Below the pieces are notes generated by a model that was not told the DNA's origin, did not search any database, and saw nothing but the letters and a program-made list of their open reading frames with translations. Of a DNA stretch of 33,935 bases, positions 16,530 through 24,170 are shown one piece after another. Source of the stretch: Deltaproteobacteria bacterium (GTDB taxonomy: Bacteria > Myxococcota_A > UBA9160 > UBA4427); NCBI GenBank assembly GCA_019310975.1, contig JAFDDH010000019.1:1-33935 (forward strand), written 5' to 3'. The position numbers and the translations under genes were made by a program. Numbering within the stretch: position 1 is the stretch's first letter; every line of letters begins with the position of its first letter.

Positions 16530-16862
16530 ATGATTGGCAGACTGCGCTGGATCATCATGGTCTTGATCTTCCTCGGTGTGGCGCTGCTCGTGCAGCTCGA
16601 GCCCGACCGGCGCCAGAGCGTGCAGCCGCGGGCCGAGGCGACCGAGCGCCCGGTCGCATCCGAGAGCGAACCTGCGGCCTGGCAGAGACGGCTCGACGCG
16701 TACCAGCTCGAGCTCGACGCCACGCTGCGCGATCCCAATCTCGATCCGCCCGCACGCGCAATTGCGATCGAGCGGCTGCGCGCCCGACACTTCGAGGCTG
16801 CGGAGATTCCGCGCGTGCGCGAACTCGATCGCACGCGCCGACACGAGAAGACCCCACCGTGA
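16530..16862 (+). CDS. Small membrane-anchored protein resembling lipase-chaperone C-terminus
   Basis: This 110-residue protein starts with a single membrane anchor (IIMVLIFLGVALLVQL, about 8-23), followed by a Pro/Glu/Arg linker. A helical region from residue about 50 to 105 (WQRRLDAYQLELDATLRDPN...IERLRARHFEAAEIPRV) resembles the last helices of lipase-specific foldases (Lif/LipB), which carry a pattern Y-x(n)-L-x-D-P-x-L-x-P-x-x-R-x-x-A-I-x-x-L-R-x-x-x-F. Full-length foldases are about 280-340 residues, so most of the clamp-like domain is missing, and no lipase gene is adjacent. It could be a mini-foldase, a domain remnant or chance similarity. The ATG is preceded by AGCAGGA. Confidence 0.6.
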   Translation: MIGRLRWIIMVLIFLGVALLVQLEPDRRQSVQPRAEATERPVASESEPAAWQRRLDAYQLELDATLRDPNLDPPARAIAIERLRARHFEAAEIPRVRELDRTRRHEKTPP

Positions 16863-16889
16863 CGAATGCCCTGCCTGGAAGCGCGCCTT

Positions 16890-18139
16890 TCAGCTGCGCA
16901 TTCGCGGCGGCGCCGCGGCGGACAGCTCGAGTAGCGAGCCGAGATCGATCAGTTCGCCGACCAGGTGACGCCGATAGGCGGGCGAGATCGACTGCGCGGC
17001 GCCCAGCACCCGCGCGGCCAGCATCGAGCCATTGAGCGGGCCCGCCTGCACGGGCGGCGAGTCCTCGACCCCCGCAATGCCGAGCGCAGCTGAGAAGTCG
17101 GCCACGGCCATGTGGTAGTCGGCACGCCGCTCGCGCCTCGCCTGCCCGGTCGTCGGACGCAGACGACGCGCCCGCCGCTCGGCACGCTGCAGTCGGGCCC
17201 ATTCCCCACACTCGAAGGCCTCCCGGAGTGAGTCCTCGACCTCGACACCGCGCTCCACGAGCCGCTCCAGCGCAGCATACGAACCTGCTCGAAGAGCGCC
17301 CGTTGGAATTGAAGCTGGCGACCGAAGAGTTCCTCGGTCGCGGCGAGCTGGCTACGCATTGCCTCAGCGGCCACCTCCTGCCCGGCACGCTCCACCGCTT
17401 CCTCGACCTGGCCCAGACTCTCGCCCCAGACCGCGGCCCCTTGGCAGTGCTTATCCACGGATTCACCGAACATCTGCGCTACCGCCGAGAGTTCGATCCC
17501 GCCCGCCTGGACGGAGCCCGCGACTTCGCGCAATGCGCCGGTCGCCTCATCGATGCGCGCCCTCAGCGCGTCGGCGAGCGCCCGCTCGCTCTCACGTCGG
17601 GCCTCGAGCTCGCGCGAGAAGCCATCGAGCAACACGTCGAGCCGCTCCGTCGCGGCCCGTGCAGTGCGCTCGATCCCGTCGGCCACCAGCGGCGCAACCG
17701 CCTGCCGCGTGGCGGCTCCACTGGCCTCGACGACGAGCTTCATATCGGACCGCAGCTCGAGAAGGGCGTCGCGCAGAACGCCCACCACGTCGCGGGCGCC
17801 TTCGGCCTGCGCTTTCGCCCAGGTGGATCGAAGATCCGCGAGCTCCACTCGGGTCTGCTCCAGCGTCTGCGCGGCGGCCGGCAACGACCGGCTACTCTCA
17901 GCCAGAACGCGCAGGTCGTCGATCGCGCGACCAAGTTCCTGCTCGGCCGCGACCGAGCCGGCCCGCCGCGTGCGCAGCTCGGCGAATCCCGTCGCCAGGC
18001 CGGCCGCCAGGAGCGCCACGCCGAGCATCGACGCCAGCTGCACGGCGCCGCTCGCCTCACCCCCGGTCGTCGCCACTCCGACAATCAGCGCGATCGTGCC
18101 CGCTGCCCCCAAAACCCACGCACCGCTCGACGAGCTCAC
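16890..18139 (-). CDS. Two-helix membrane protein with long coiled coil (apparent frameshift)
   Basis: The gene is read in two frames. The first, from the GTG at 18139, has two membrane helices (about residues 7-24 and 33-51) and a long Ala/Glu/Arg-rich helical region ending LFEQV near 17282. The second continues from about 17279 as YAALERLVERGVEVEDSLREAFE and ends at 16890. If the first frame is followed past 17281 it becomes Arg/Ser/Trp/Pro-rich out-of-frame-like sequence until a stop at 16949. One missing base near 17280 would join both frames smoothly. No slippery heptamer is visible there. The start overlaps the upstream gene (GTGA). I do not recognise the family; the layout recalls DUF3348-DUF802-type gene pairs, a low-confidence comparison. 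Confidence 0.65.
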
Positions 18140-18882
18140 CCGTGCTCTCCCTCTTCCGTTGCGGCCGCTACGGCCGTTGCCCCCGCCTCGGCCACCACCG
18201 AGTCCAACAACCCGAGCAGCGTCTCCCGCTCGCGGGCGAGCACCGCCAGCACGACGCGCGAGACATCGCTGTGAAGGCGCACCAGCCACTCATCCGGCGC
18301 AGTCCAGGCGGCCACATCCTCGCGGCCCGGCTTCCTGGGCAGTCGGCACACGGCCTGCTCGAGCCGCAGTGCGTACTGACGCACGATCTCCGGTGTGATT
18401 CGCGCATACAACCCACTCGTGAATCGCTGGCGGGCACGCCACAGGCGTGCATCGAATTCCTCGAGGCGTGCAGCCGCGTCACCCAGCGCTGCGATGCGCG
18501 GGCCGATCTCGTGACGGAGCGACCTCGCCTCAGCGCGAATCCGGTCGAGCAGATTCAGCACTGCGAGACCGTAGGCTTCGCTCGCCTGCTTGGCGGCGAC
18601 CGCGACCGCCCTGGCCCTGCGCCGCTCGAGCACACGCTCGCGACGCAGCAGCTCGAAGAGACGCTCGCCAGACCAGAGCCCCGAACGACCGTCCGGCAGG
18701 TCGCGCAGCCGACCCCGCAGTAGATCCTCGAGCCCGTCGAAGCGTTCCAACGCCAGAGCCACGAGCGCGCCCTGCGCGCTTCGGTCCACTTCCGCACTCC
18801 CGAGCGCAGACGCCTCCCCGGCCAGGTGGGCATCGAGCTCGATCGAACCCACGAGATCCAGCGTAAAGGAGAGCACCTGCAC
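18136..18882 (-). CDS. Helical cytoplasmic protein of unknown function
   Basis: This is a 248-residue protein from the GTG at 18882, rich in Ala, Leu, Glu and Arg and predicted by eye to be almost all helix. There is no signal peptide or membrane segment. Notable stretches are LEEFDARLWRARQRF and ARITPEIVRQYALRLEQAV. I do not recognise a characterised family. It overlaps the downstream coiled-coil gene by 4 bp (GTGA), so the two are probably translated together and may act together. The true start is uncertain because the reading frame stays open and protein-like for about 150 bp further upstream without a standard start codon (see 18883-19258). Confidence 0.6.
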   Translation of the reverse strand: MQVLSFTLDLVGSIELDAHLAGEASALGSAEVDRSAQGALVALALERFDGLEDLLRGRLRDLPDGRSGLWSGERLFELLRRERVLERRRARAVAVAAKQASEAYGLAVLNLLDRIRAEARSLRHEIGPRIAALGDAAARLEEFDARLWRARQRFTSGLYARITPEIVRQYALRLEQAVCRLPRKPGREDVAAWTAPDEWLVRLHSDVSRVVLAVLARERETLLGLLDSVVAEAGATAVAAATEEGEHG

Positions 18883-19258
18883 GGGATCGACAAGCGGAGC
18901 CGGCGAATCCGTCTCAAGCCGCGCGGCCTCGGCACCCGCTCGACCACACAGGACCGAGAGGGCCTCGGCGATGGGCGCGATCGGAACTTCCGGGTCGATG
19001 GCTGGCCTCGTGATGCTCGGGGTCGATTGCGGATCCTAAGCGAGGGGGGCGAAAGAGGTCACTTCCCTGGGGCACAGAACGGCGTTTGCTGCGCCGCTAA
19101 TCGACCGAAAGCAGGAGCCTTTTGTGTCGTTCCGAGATTTTTGCCGTTGCGCCTCGGGCGAGCCGTCGAAGAAGGGCGTGGGGAGCCGGAGGGGGCTCGA
19201 GGCCGGCGGCCCGCAAGCGATGGTTTACGTCGGAGCGAGCGCCCGGCAGAATCCATTC
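18883..19258. other. Gap between divergent genes; in-frame upstream extension of the helical protein
   Basis: No separate gene is supported in this 376-bp stretch. On the minus strand, the frame of the helical protein gene (18136-18882) remains open up to a TAG at 19036-19038. It encodes plausible protein sequence such as PAIDPEVPIAPIAEALSVL, but contains no ATG, GTG or TTG. Either translation begins at a rare codon there, the start codon has been altered by mutation or sequencing error, or the similarity to coding sequence is chance. From 19040 to 19258 lies the upstream region of the sirtuin gene, in which I see no convincing promoter. Confidence 0.4.
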
Positions 19259-20029
19259 ATGTCCGCGGATCTCGAGGAGTCGATCGCCCGCGCCCGCGCG
19301 CTCATCGAGGGCGCTCGACGCATCGTCGTACTCACCGGTGCCGGCATCTCGACCGATAGTGGGATCGCCGACTTCCGCGGGCCGCAGGGTCTGTGGACGA
19401 AGAATCCCGAGGCCGAGAAGATGGCCAACATCCGTTACTACATGACGGATCCCGAGGTGAGGAAGCGCTCGTGGCAGATCAAGCTTGCGGGCGCCGAGCA
19501 GGAACGTCGGCCGAACGCGGGCCACTATGCGTTGCTCGAGCTCGAGAAGCGCGACCAGCTACATACGCTGATCACACAGAATGTGGACGGTCTGCACGTT
19601 GAGGCCGGCATGAATCCCGATCGCGTGATCGAGATCCACGGCACGCTGCGCGAGGTCGTCTGCATGCAATGCGATCAACGCGCCCCGATGGAGAGCGCCC
19701 TCGAGCGTGTGCGCGCCGGCGAAAGCGACCCACCCTGCCGCAGCTGCGGCGGCATACTCAAGTCCGCCACGATCTCCTTCGGTCAGGGGCTCGTGGCCGA
19801 GGATCTTGCGAACTCCGAAGTGGCCGCCAAGGAGTGCGACCTGATGTTCGCCATCGGGACCACTCTCGGCGTCTATCCGATCGCGGGCGTCGTTCCGATT
19901 GCCCACGAGTGCGGCGGGTCCGTCATCATCCTGAACGCCGAGGCGACGGAGATGGACCGCCTCGCAGACGTGAACCTGCGCGGTTCCATCAGCGAAGTCC
20001 TGCCGCGCGTCGTCGGAGGGGAGGGCTAG
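19259..20029 (+). CDS. Sirtuin-family NAD-dependent protein deacylase
   Basis: This 256-residue Sir2-family enzyme removes acyl groups from lysines using NAD. Motifs are GAGISTDSGIADFRG (27-41; the usual Pro after GI is Ala), TQNVDGLH (106-113), catalytic His127 in IEIHG, and a zinc-binding cysteine set CMQC (135, 138) and CRSC (160, 163). The C-terminal region has IGTTLGVYPIAG and VIILNAE. The DFRGPQGLWTKNP segment and the short zinc module recall SIRT6-like and actinobacterial sirtuins more than enteric CobB. The ATG at 19259 gives a normal length; upstream in-frame sequence is not conserved-looking. It shares a CTAG stop overlap with the convergent SDR gene. Confidence 0.93.
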   Translation: MSADLEESIARARALIEGARRIVVLTGAGISTDSGIADFRGPQGLWTKNPEAEKMANIRYYMTDPEVRKRSWQIKLAGAEQERRPNAGHYALLELEKRDQLHTLITQNVDGLHVEAGMNPDRVIEIHGTLREVVCMQCDQRAPMESALERVRAGESDPPCRSCGGILKSATISFGQGLVAEDLANSEVAAKECDLMFAIGTTLGVYPIAGVVPIAHECGGSVIILNAEATEMDRLADVNLRGSISEVLPRVVGGEG

Positions 20030-20796
20030 AAGCGATCGGGACGGACGTTGGCGTCGGCGCCGCCATCCACGTACCAGACTGCGCCGTGCACGAAGCCCGA
20101 CTCGGGCGCGAGCAGGAACCGGATCACACGCGCGATCTCGTCGGGCCGCCCGAAGCGCCCGACCGGCACTTTGAAGGAACGGATCGCATCGCCATCCCCC
20201 GGAGTCTCGAGCCCGGCCTGCAGAAGTGGCGTCTCGACAGGCCCCGGCGCCACTGCGTTCAGGCGGACACCCGCGTCGCCCCACTCCAGCGTACGACGGC
20301 GCACCGCCCGACCGACGGCGTTCTTGCTGATCATGTAGACGGCCTGGCCCGCAAATTCATCGTCGGCCAGCCGCCGTGCGGCGGCCTCGTCGTGATCGAG
20401 CATCGCCCGGGCGAGCGACGAATCGGCAAATTCCAGCGAGAGCTGCGCGCTATTCGAGCAGATCACGACTACGGACGGGTCCGCACCCTGCTTCAGCGCG
20501 GGCAGGAGAGCGTCGAGCAGATCGACGACACCGAAGTAGTTCAGCGAGGCGACGAGCGCATTATTACCAATGTGTCCGCCGACGCCGGCGCAGAGCACCA
20601 CCCGGTCGAGACGCCCATCCGAACGACCCTGCACGGCCAGGGCCGCAGCTTGCCTCCCGTCCGGGGTCGAGAGGTCGGCAATCACCTCCGCGTCCTTCAG
20701 GTCGATGCCTATCACCTCGTGGCCGTCGGCCTCGAGGCTGGCCCGCGTGGCGGCGCCGATTCCTGTCGCACAGCCGCTGATCGCGATCGTTCCCAT
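20026..20796 (-). CDS. HsdA-like SDR (3-alpha-hydroxysteroid dehydrogenase/carbonyl reductase type)
   Basis: This 256-residue short-chain dehydrogenase closely resembles, from memory, the Comamonas 3-alpha-hydroxysteroid dehydrogenase/carbonyl reductase. Shared features are SGCATGIGAATR at residues 7-18, GIDLKDAEVIADLST, and the later WGDAGVRLN...ETPLLQAGL segment. The catalytic Ser is in ICSNS, and Tyr154/Lys158 in YMISK. It should be a cytoplasmic NAD(P)-dependent oxidoreductase of hydroxyl or keto groups on steroid-like or other bulky substrates. The ATG at 20796 has AAGGAGA nearby. It lies 42 bp downstream of a flavin/Fe-S ene-reductase on the same strand, suggesting one pathway. Its TAG stop shares CTAG with the sirtuin stop. 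Confidence 0.88.
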   Translation of the reverse strand: MGTIAISGCATGIGAATRASLEADGHEVIGIDLKDAEVIADLSTPDGRQAAALAVQGRSDGRLDRVVLCAGVGGHIGNNALVASLNYFGVVDLLDALLPALKQGADPSVVVICSNSAQLSLEFADSSLARAMLDHDEAAARRLADDEFAGQAVYMISKNAVGRAVRRRTLEWGDAGVRLNAVAPGPVETPLLQAGLETPGDGDAIRSFKVPVGRFGRPDEIARVIRFLLAPESGFVHGAVWYVDGGADANVRPDRF

Positions 20797-20838
20797 GTAA
20801 AATCTCTCCTTGCGTGTGGCGCAGGTACACCGCTCAGC

Positions 20839-22959
20839 TCAGATGGCGCGGGCGACCTTGGCGGCGTCCAATATGGCACCCTGGATGTACCCGACCCCGC
20901 GACAATCACCGAGGGCGTGAACTTCGCAGCCGAGAGCGCGCACGGCCTCCTCGAGCTCGAGATTTGCCCGCACTCCCGTGGCCACGATGATGTGGTCCGC
21001 GGGCATGCGGGTACGCGTCTCGTCGGCATCGACGACGATCAGACCATCGTCCTCGATGCGTTCGACACGGACGTTCTTGCGCAGCTCGACACCGTGCTCG
21101 CGTAGCTCGTGCAGGATGCGCCATCGACGCGGTGGTGACATCTCGCTGGCCAGATCTGGCCCCGGCTCGACGACACTGACGCTGCGGCCCCGCTCGACCA
21201 GAAACTCGGCCAGCTCGACGCCCACCAGCCCGCCGCCGATCACCACCACGCGCTTGCCGATGGGCATCCAGCGCCGTGTCAGCTCGCGCGTGAGCGACAT
21301 GCGCTCGGTCATGCCGAGCAGGTTGCCGACACCGAGCACGGCACGCTGCCCGAGCTTCAGCTTGCGCGCCGCGACACTCGGATCGCCGCCCGTGAGCAGG
21401 CTGCGCAGGTCGTCGCCGGAGAGCACCGTCTTCCGGTCGGCGCCCGGGATATCGGGTATCTCTCGGCGCGCGCCCACCGCCAGCAGCACCACGTCCGGCG
21501 CCATGCTGCGGATCTGCTCGAGGTCCATCCTGCAGCCGAGCCGCAGCTCGATGGGCAGCTTGCGGACCTGGGTCTCGAGCCACTCGACGAGCTTGCCGTT
21601 GACCGGATAGACGAGGGAGGAGAAGAACGCGGTGCCACCGAGCCGTTCATCCTTCTCGCAGAGTGTCACGCGGTGGCCGCGCAGGGCGGCGAGTCGGGCG
21701 GCCTCCATACCGGCGGGCCCGCCGCCGATCACGAGCACATTCCGCGGCGTTTCGCAGGGCTCGAGCGTGAACTCGGCCTCCCTTCCCGTCGCTGGATTGA
21801 CCGCGCAACAAGTCGGCTGACTCAGGAAGATCTGCCCAACGCACGTGTAGCAGTAGATGCAGGGTCGTACGTCCTCAGCACGATCCTCGCTGAGCTTTCG
21901 CGGTAGCTCGGGGTCAGCGAGCAGCTTTCGCGCCATGGCGATGAAATCCGCCCGGCCCTCCCGGATGAGCGCATCGCCCTGCTCGGGCTCGATCCGGCCG
22001 ACTGCGATTACCGGCACGTCCACCAGGCGCTTGATGGCCGCGGTCATCTCGACGTAGCGTCCCGGCTCGTGCACGAGCGGTGCGTCCGTGAACGCGACGC
22101 CCGACGACGAATCCGCGTAGGCACTGACGTGGATTGCATCGGCCCCGGCCTCGGCAGCGAGCTCCGCGGCCCGCTGGCCGTCGGCCACCGTGATCCCGCC
22201 CGTCGTGCGATACTCGCAGGCGTCGAGTCGACACCACACCGGGAAGTCGTCACCCACGCGGGCCTTGCTGGCGCGGATCACTTCACCGAGCAGGCGCGCC
22301 CGGTTCTCGATCGATCCGCCGTACTCGTCCTCGCGCTTGTTCGTCTTCGGCGAGAGGAAGGCCGAGAGGATGTAGCCATGGCCCGCGTGCAGCTCGACGC
22401 CGTCGAAGCCGGCACGCTCTGCGCGCGCGGCCGCTGAGGCAAACATCTCGACCAGCTGCGCGATGTCGTCCTGCGTCATCTCGTGATAGAGCATCTTCGC
22501 GCCGGGCGCCGTGAGATTCGACACGAAGGCTTTCATCTCGTCCGCTGTGAGGTCGTCGGTCAGGTCACCGCGGTGATAGGGGAGCGCTGAGGGCACCCAC
22601 ATGGGTCGGCCGTCGACGATGTCGCGCACGGCCACCTTGCCCGCATGCTGCAGCTGAATCGCCACCTTCGCGCCGTGGGCATGAATGCGACGCGTCGCTT
22701 CCAGCAGATCCGGCACGAAGGCGTCGTCGGAGATCGCGACCTGGTTCGGATTGCAGGCACCGGCCGGAAATGCGATGGCCCCCACGCCGACGATGAGCAG
22801 GCCCGCGCCACCGGCCGCCCGGGCCTCGTAGTAGCGCTTGATTCGCTCACCCATGTGCCCGTCCGGCTCGGCCAGGTTCGAGCCCATCGGCGCCATGATG
22901 ATTCGATTGCGGAGCTCCAGCGTACCGATCCGGCCCGCGGACAGGAGATGGCTCAGCAC
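20839..22959 (-). CDS. FMN/FAD/Fe-S ene-reductase (2,4-dienoyl-CoA reductase/BaiCD/TMADH family)
   Basis: This 706-residue protein has an N-terminal Old-Yellow-Enzyme barrel (about 1-355; QLQHAGK at 102-108, LHAGHGYILSAFLSP at 190-204). A [4Fe-4S] cysteine set, CIYCYTC (367, 370, 373), is followed by Cys384/385. A C-terminal FAD/NAD-binding half carries IGGGPAGMEAA (411-421) and a second dinucleotide motif VVVIGGGLVGVELAE. The family reduces C=C bonds of dienoyl-CoA, bile-acid steroids or related compounds, or demethylates amines; the CxxCxxC spacing is TMADH-like. The GTG start at 22959 has GGAGGA eight bases upstream. It leads an apparent two-gene unit with the HsdA-like SDR. Confidence 0.9.
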   Translation of the reverse strand: MLSHLLSAGRIGTLELRNRIIMAPMGSNLAEPDGHMGERIKRYYEARAAGGAGLLIVGVGAIAFPAGACNPNQVAISDDAFVPDLLEATRRIHAHGAKVAIQLQHAGKVAVRDIVDGRPMWVPSALPYHRGDLTDDLTADEMKAFVSNLTAPGAKMLYHEMTQDDIAQLVEMFASAAARAERAGFDGVELHAGHGYILSAFLSPKTNKREDEYGGSIENRARLLGEVIRASKARVGDDFPVWCRLDACEYRTTGGITVADGQRAAELAAEAGADAIHVSAYADSSSGVAFTDAPLVHEPGRYVEMTAAIKRLVDVPVIAVGRIEPEQGDALIREGRADFIAMARKLLADPELPRKLSEDRAEDVRPCIYCYTCVGQIFLSQPTCCAVNPATGREAEFTLEPCETPRNVLVIGGGPAGMEAARLAALRGHRVTLCEKDERLGGTAFFSSLVYPVNGKLVEWLETQVRKLPIELRLGCRMDLEQIRSMAPDVVLLAVGARREIPDIPGADRKTVLSGDDLRSLLTGGDPSVAARKLKLGQRAVLGVGNLLGMTERMSLTRELTRRWMPIGKRVVVIGGGLVGVELAEFLVERGRSVSVVEPGPDLASEMSPPRRWRILHELREHGVELRKNVRVERIEDDGLIVVDADETRTRMPADHIIVATGVRANLELEEAVRALGCEVHALGDCRGVGYIQGAILDAAKVARAI

Positions 22960-22999
22960 AGCAGAATTCCTCCGAATGACGTCGCCCGCGCTGCGGCGA

Positions 23000-23031
23000 G
23001 GCGGCTAGAATAGCTCAGCAGCGAAGCCGCC
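23000..23031. promoter_or_regulatory. Inverted repeat in divergent intergenic region
   Basis: GGCGGCT (23000-23006) and AGCCGCC (23025-23031) form a 7-bp inverted repeat with an 18-bp spacer, between the divergent ene-reductase and ABC ATPase genes. On the minus strand a TATTCT hexamer (23007-23012) falls inside the spacer and could be a -10 box for the ene-reductase, with no good -35. It could be an operator, but this is weak evidence. Confidence 0.25.
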
Positions 23032-23076
23032 CCCCGGCCGGTGAACGCCCAATTGCCGCCTCGCAAGCCCGGCGTC

Positions 23077-23104
23077 TTGCAATCGCTCGTGATCTTGGTA
23101 CAAC
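23077..23104 (+). promoter_or_regulatory. Candidate sigma-70-type promoter for the Gld-type ABC operon
   Basis: TTGCAA (23077-23082) and TACAAC (23099-23104) are separated by 16 bp and end about 58 bp before the ABC ATPase start. Four of six -10 bases match the consensus, and TTGCAA matches TTGACA at four positions. This is a visual match only. Confidence 0.35.
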
Positions 23105-23162
23105 GATTGCCCGCCGGCACAGCGCCGGACAGGCCAGCCTCGCAAACCGAAGCAGGATGACG

Positions 23163-24170
23163 ATGATTTCGATCGACCACCTGACCCGCCGCTACGGCGA
23201 AGTCCTCGCCGTGGACGACGTCTCTCTGGAGGTCGAACGCGGCGAGGTCGTGGGGCTGCTGGGTCATAATGGCGCGGGCAAGACCACGGTGATGAAGATC
23301 CTGACCGGCTTCCTGGAGCCGACGTCCGGCCGCGTAACGGTGGGTGGCCACGACACCACGCAGGATCGCACGGCGGCACAGCGCCAGATCGGCTACCTGC
23401 CGGAGAACGCGCCGCTCTACCCGGAGATGCTCGTGCAGGAGTACCTCTGCATGATGGCGGAGCTGCGCGAGGTTGCACAGGGCGAGGTTCCGCGTGCGGT
23501 GGCCGAGGCCGCACTGGCGACGGGCCTGGAGAATCACCTGGTCACGCCGATTCACACGCTCTCCAAGGGCTACCGCCAGCGAGTCGGCATCGCCCAGGCG
23601 ATCGTCCACCGCCCGCCGGTTCTGGTGCTCGACGAGCCGACCAATGGCCTCGACCCGACGCAGATCCAATCCATCCGTGATCTGATCCTGAAACTGGCGG
23701 AGCGCACGACGATCATCCTCTCCACGCACATCCTGCAGGAGATCGAGGCGGTGTGTGGTCGCGTGCTCGTGATGATCGACGGCGCCCTGGCCGCCGACGA
23801 GGCGCTCGATGATCTGCTCTCGAGCCAGACGGTGACCCTTTCGCTACGCGGTGGACACCCGGACACGGTGGCCGCGCAGCTGCGCGCCATCGGTGGTGTC
23901 CGCAGCGTCACGAACCAGGGCGAGGATCCCGACCACGCCGGCTTCCGGGCTTGGGAGCTCGACTGCGAACCGGCTGCCAATCCCGTTCCGGACGTCGTCG
24001 AGGCCGCTCAGGCCGAGAACTGGTCGATCGCCGCGGCCGCGCCACGCCGTCTCACGCTGGAGAGAGTCTTCCGTGAGCTGCTCGAGCGCCACGTCGCCAA
24101 AAACTCTCAGCCCTCTCAACCCTCTCAGCCCTCTCAAACCCCTCGACATGACGGGGGCTCCGCGCAATGA
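23163..24170 (+). CDS. Gld-type ABC transporter ATPase
   Basis: This 335-residue cytoplasmic ATPase has Walker A GHNGAGKTT (34-42), a YLPENAPLY segment in the Q-loop region, the signature LSKGYRQRVG (133-142), Walker B VLVLDEPTNGLDP (153-165) and the switch His in STHILQE. Sequence and context match GldA / ABC-2-type ATPases that partner with GldF/GldG-like proteins. The C-terminus after about residue 310 is an unusual Ser-Gln-Pro repeat tail. I chose the ATG at 23163, which has AGGA six bases upstream; an ATG at 23157 would sit directly on that site. It overlaps the next gene by 4 bp (ATGA). Confidence 0.92.
   Translation: MISIDHLTRRYGEVLAVDDVSLEVERGEVVGLLGHNGAGKTTVMKILTGFLEPTSGRVTVGGHDTTQDRTAAQRQIGYLPENAPLYPEMLVQEYLCMMAELREVAQGEVPRAVAEAALATGLENHLVTPIHTLSKGYRQRVGIAQAIVHRPPVLVLDEPTNGLDPTQIQSIRDLILKLAERTTIILSTHILQEIEAVCGRVLVMIDGALAADEALDDLLSSQTVTLSLRGGHPDTVAAQLRAIGGVRSVTNQGEDPDHAGFRAWELDCEPAANPVPDVVEAAQAENWSIAAAAPRRLTLERVFRELLERHVAKNSQPSQPSQPSQTPRHDGGSAQ
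24105..24140 (+). repeat. Four tandem 9-bp repeats in ABC ATPase tail
   Basis: Four tandem units of the pattern CTCTCARCC (24105-24113, 24114-24122, 24123-24131, 24132-24140; the last is CTCTCAAAC) lie near the 3' end of the ATPase gene. They encode Ser-Gln-Pro repeats. Copy number could vary by slippage without breaking the frame. Confidence 0.8.

Noticed and set aside
17270..17290. Programmed -1 frameshifting in the coiled-coil gene
   Set aside because: No X-XXY-YYZ slippery heptamer is present at the frame change; a sequencing or mutational indel is simpler.
20839..22959. CxxCxxC spacing in the ene-reductase as a novel iron-sulfur motif
   Set aside because: Trimethylamine dehydrogenase-type members of the same family have this spacing, so it is not new.
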